A DNA stretch of 64,000 bases from Bacteroidota bacterium. Its GTDB lineage: Bacteria; Bacteroidota; Bacteroidia; Chitinophagales; Chitinophagaceae. Under the pieces are notes generated by a model. The model was not told the origin of the DNA and did not search any database. It saw only the letters and a program-made list of their open reading frames with translations. Shown here piece after piece: positions 62,878 through 64,000 of the stretch (the stretch's first letter is position 1; each line of letters starts with the position of its first letter). The DNA lies in the NCBI GenBank assembly GCA_013289175.1, contig JABDAN010000003.1, positions 1-64,000 of the forward strand. The letters are read 5' to 3'. The translations under genes were made by a program, and so were the position numbers.

Positions 62878-64000
62878 TTATTTATAGGTTATTCTCCAGA
62901 TCGTTCCTTTGCTGTCATCGGTCACATACAATGCCCCGTCGGGTCCTTGTGCCAGGCCGCAAGGGCGATGCATGGCTCTTCCCGACGCTGTTTTTTCAGG
63001 ACTACCCGAAAAATTATTGGCAAAAATTTCCCAATTACCAGATGGTTTGCCATTGCTGAAAGGTACGAAAGCTACATAAAAGCCCTCCTGAGGCTCCGGC
63101 GCCCGGTTCCAGGATCCATGGAATGCGATGAAAGCCCCGTTTTTATATTTTTCAGGAAACTGACTGCCGGTATAAAACAAAAGTCCGTTGGGGGCTGTAT
63201 GTGCCGGAAAAGCCACCACCGGATCAATGGCGTCTTCACCCGCAGTTTTTACCCCGTCTCCTCCATATTCAGGCATGAGTATTTTTTTGTTTTGTGCAGG
63301 ATCATAATAAATATAGGGCCAACCTGCATTGTCTCCCTTATGCAGTTCATACAGGCATTCGGCCGGAAGAACCGCATTTTTCTTATCATCATAATATTGG
63401 GGGAACATGGTCAATTGATCGCGGCCATGCTGCATGACAAACAAGGTATTGTTGGAAGTATTCCAATCAATTCCCACTACGTTGCGCAAACCAGTGGCGT
63501 AGCGGTTGCCGTCTGCATAAGTCTGATTGAGCTTGTCTGCCCGGAACTGCCAAATGCCGGCAGCAGAGTCCAAGATGGGACAGGGTTTCATTCCCAGAGA
63601 ACCCGTTTTTCTATCTTCAACCTGACAGGAATTGGAATAGGCTCCGATATTCACGTAGATGTTTCCGTCGTTGTCCAGTGTAAAAGCCTTGGCTTCGTGT
63701 TCTCCCCGGGAAATCAATCCGGAAATGATTTTTTCGGGAGCCGCCGCGTTGGCCACTGTTCCATCCTCATTGAGTTTAAAACGGAAAACATCCTGGTCTG
63801 AAGATGCATACAGGTATCCGTTTTTAATACCGATTCCGGTTCCCTTGAAGGTTCCAAAATCCAACTCCTCGTCGGCTACCCCATCGCCGTTGGTATCTTT
63901 TAGGCGAACGATCGTGCCTTTGTTTTTGGTCCCGTCCAGTTTGACATAAATATATCCAGAAGGGGTTACGCAGATATGGCGCGCTTTTCCCAAGCCGTCT
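62878..64000 (-). CDS. PQQ-dependent sugar (sorbosone) dehydrogenase family protein (partial)
   Basis: The frame is open to the window edge, so the N-terminus is missing; 373 C-terminal residues are visible. Beta-propeller repeats (ARHICVTPSGYIYVKLDG, NGYLYASSDQDVF, YATGLRNVVGIDWN, PNGLLFYTGSQFP, FIAFHGSWNR, PCGLAQGPDGALYVTDDSKGTIWRI) match soluble-type PQQ glucose/sorbosone dehydrogenases. FHGSWNR and RPCGLAQGPDGALYVTDD are the strongest signatures. It is coupled to a c-type cytochrome by a 1-nt gap, a classic electron-acceptor pairing. Confidence 0.9.
   Translation of the reverse strand, partial: DGLGKARHICVTPSGYIYVKLDGTKNKGTIVRLKDTNGDGVADEELDFGTFKGTGIGIKNGYLYASSDQDVFRFKLNEDGTVANAAAPEKIISGLISRGEHEAKAFTLDNDGNIYVNIGAYSNSCQVEDRKTGSLGMKPCPILDSAAGIWQFRADKLNQTYADGNRYATGLRNVVGIDWNTSNNTLFVMQHGRDQLTMFPQYYDDKKNAVLPAECLYELHKGDNAGWPYIYYDPAQNKKILMPEYGGDGVKTAGEDAIDPVVAFPAHTAPNGLLFYTGSQFPEKYKNGAFIAFHGSWNRAPEPQEGFYVAFVPFSNGKPSGNWEIFANNFSGSPEKTASGRAMHRPCGLAQGPDGALYVTDDSKGTIWRITYK

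Noticed and set aside
62947-63801. A 284-codon frame opposite the PQQ-type dehydrogenase.
   Set aside because: Shadow of a conserved beta-propeller gene.
1-64000. CRISPR arrays, insertion sequences, prophage genes, tRNA and rRNA genes.
   Set aside because: Read for on both strands; no regular direct repeats, transposase, integrase, phage structural genes or tRNA cloverleaf sequences were found.

Overview
This window looks like a chromosomal segment of a Bacteroidota bacterium, most likely of the Chitinophagaceae/Chitinophagales type. The basis is: (i) many genes preceded by the Bacteroidota -7 element TAnnTTTG, with almost no Shine-Dalgarno sequences; (ii) a type IX secretion (T9SS) sorting domain and a TonB-dependent receptor with an N-terminal carboxypeptidase-like domain; (iii) the gene order infA-rpmJ-rpsM-rpsK-rpsD-rpoA-rplQ followed by carA; (iv) family assignments such as DUF4197, GMC oxidoreductase plus gluconate-dehydrogenase subunit 3, and a YbdK-like ligase. 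I see no tRNA or rRNA genes, no insertion sequences, no prophage and no CRISPR array. Gene density is high and no gene-free stretch exceeds 300 bases.

Layout. 1-1.5 kb: 3' end of a TamB-like gene. 1.5-2.7 kb: ribBA. 2.7-6.8 kb: two esterase-like alpha/beta hydrolases, an ATP-grasp ligase and a YbdK-type carboxylate-amine ligase, which look like a small uncharacterised peptide or amide biosynthesis locus. 6.8-15.5 kb: thiolase, a GMC oxidoreductase with its small Tat-type subunit, a subtilase, an MFS transporter, a DUF4197 protein and an FKBP isomerase. 15.5-24.5 kb: an alpha-glucan phosphorylase-like protein lacking the PLP lysine, a lipoprotein, an Nramp-UspA fusion, a Crp/Fnr regulator, icd, a small repeat lipoprotein, and an ECF sigma factor next to a membrane-anchored HtrA-like protease. 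24.5-35.8 kb: nucleotidyltransferase, ACC deaminase-like enzyme, lipB, RluA-type synthase, def, ruvX, a UbiA-family gene, a TrmH-type methyltransferase, mutS and a T9SS cargo protein. 36-40 kb: iscS, glmM, carA. 40-43.8 kb: the alpha ribosomal-protein/RNA polymerase operon. 43.9-50.6 kb: small conserved genes, a TPR lipoprotein, rpe coupled to a TonB receptor, a free-standing T9SS-domain-like protein, and pdxJ.

50.6-61.3 kb holds the most striking region: a tightly packed run trpE-G-D-C-F-B-A-hisH-A-F-IE-tlpA-like, preceded by its own promoter, a 20-residue leader peptide with three consecutive Trp codons, and a terminator/antiterminator pair (a transcription attenuator). Bifunctional hisB lies just upstream of the attenuator, in a separate unit with a c-type cytochrome and a PQQ-type sugar dehydrogenase. 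Tryptophan starvation would therefore be expected to raise expression of the late histidine genes as well.

A second global observation is that several genes (lipB, def, the TrmH-type gene, pdxJ, hisIE, an esterase, an RluA-type gene, a TPR lipoprotein, and probably trpL) have their -7 element only 3-6 nt before the start codon, which predicts leaderless or near-leaderless mRNAs.
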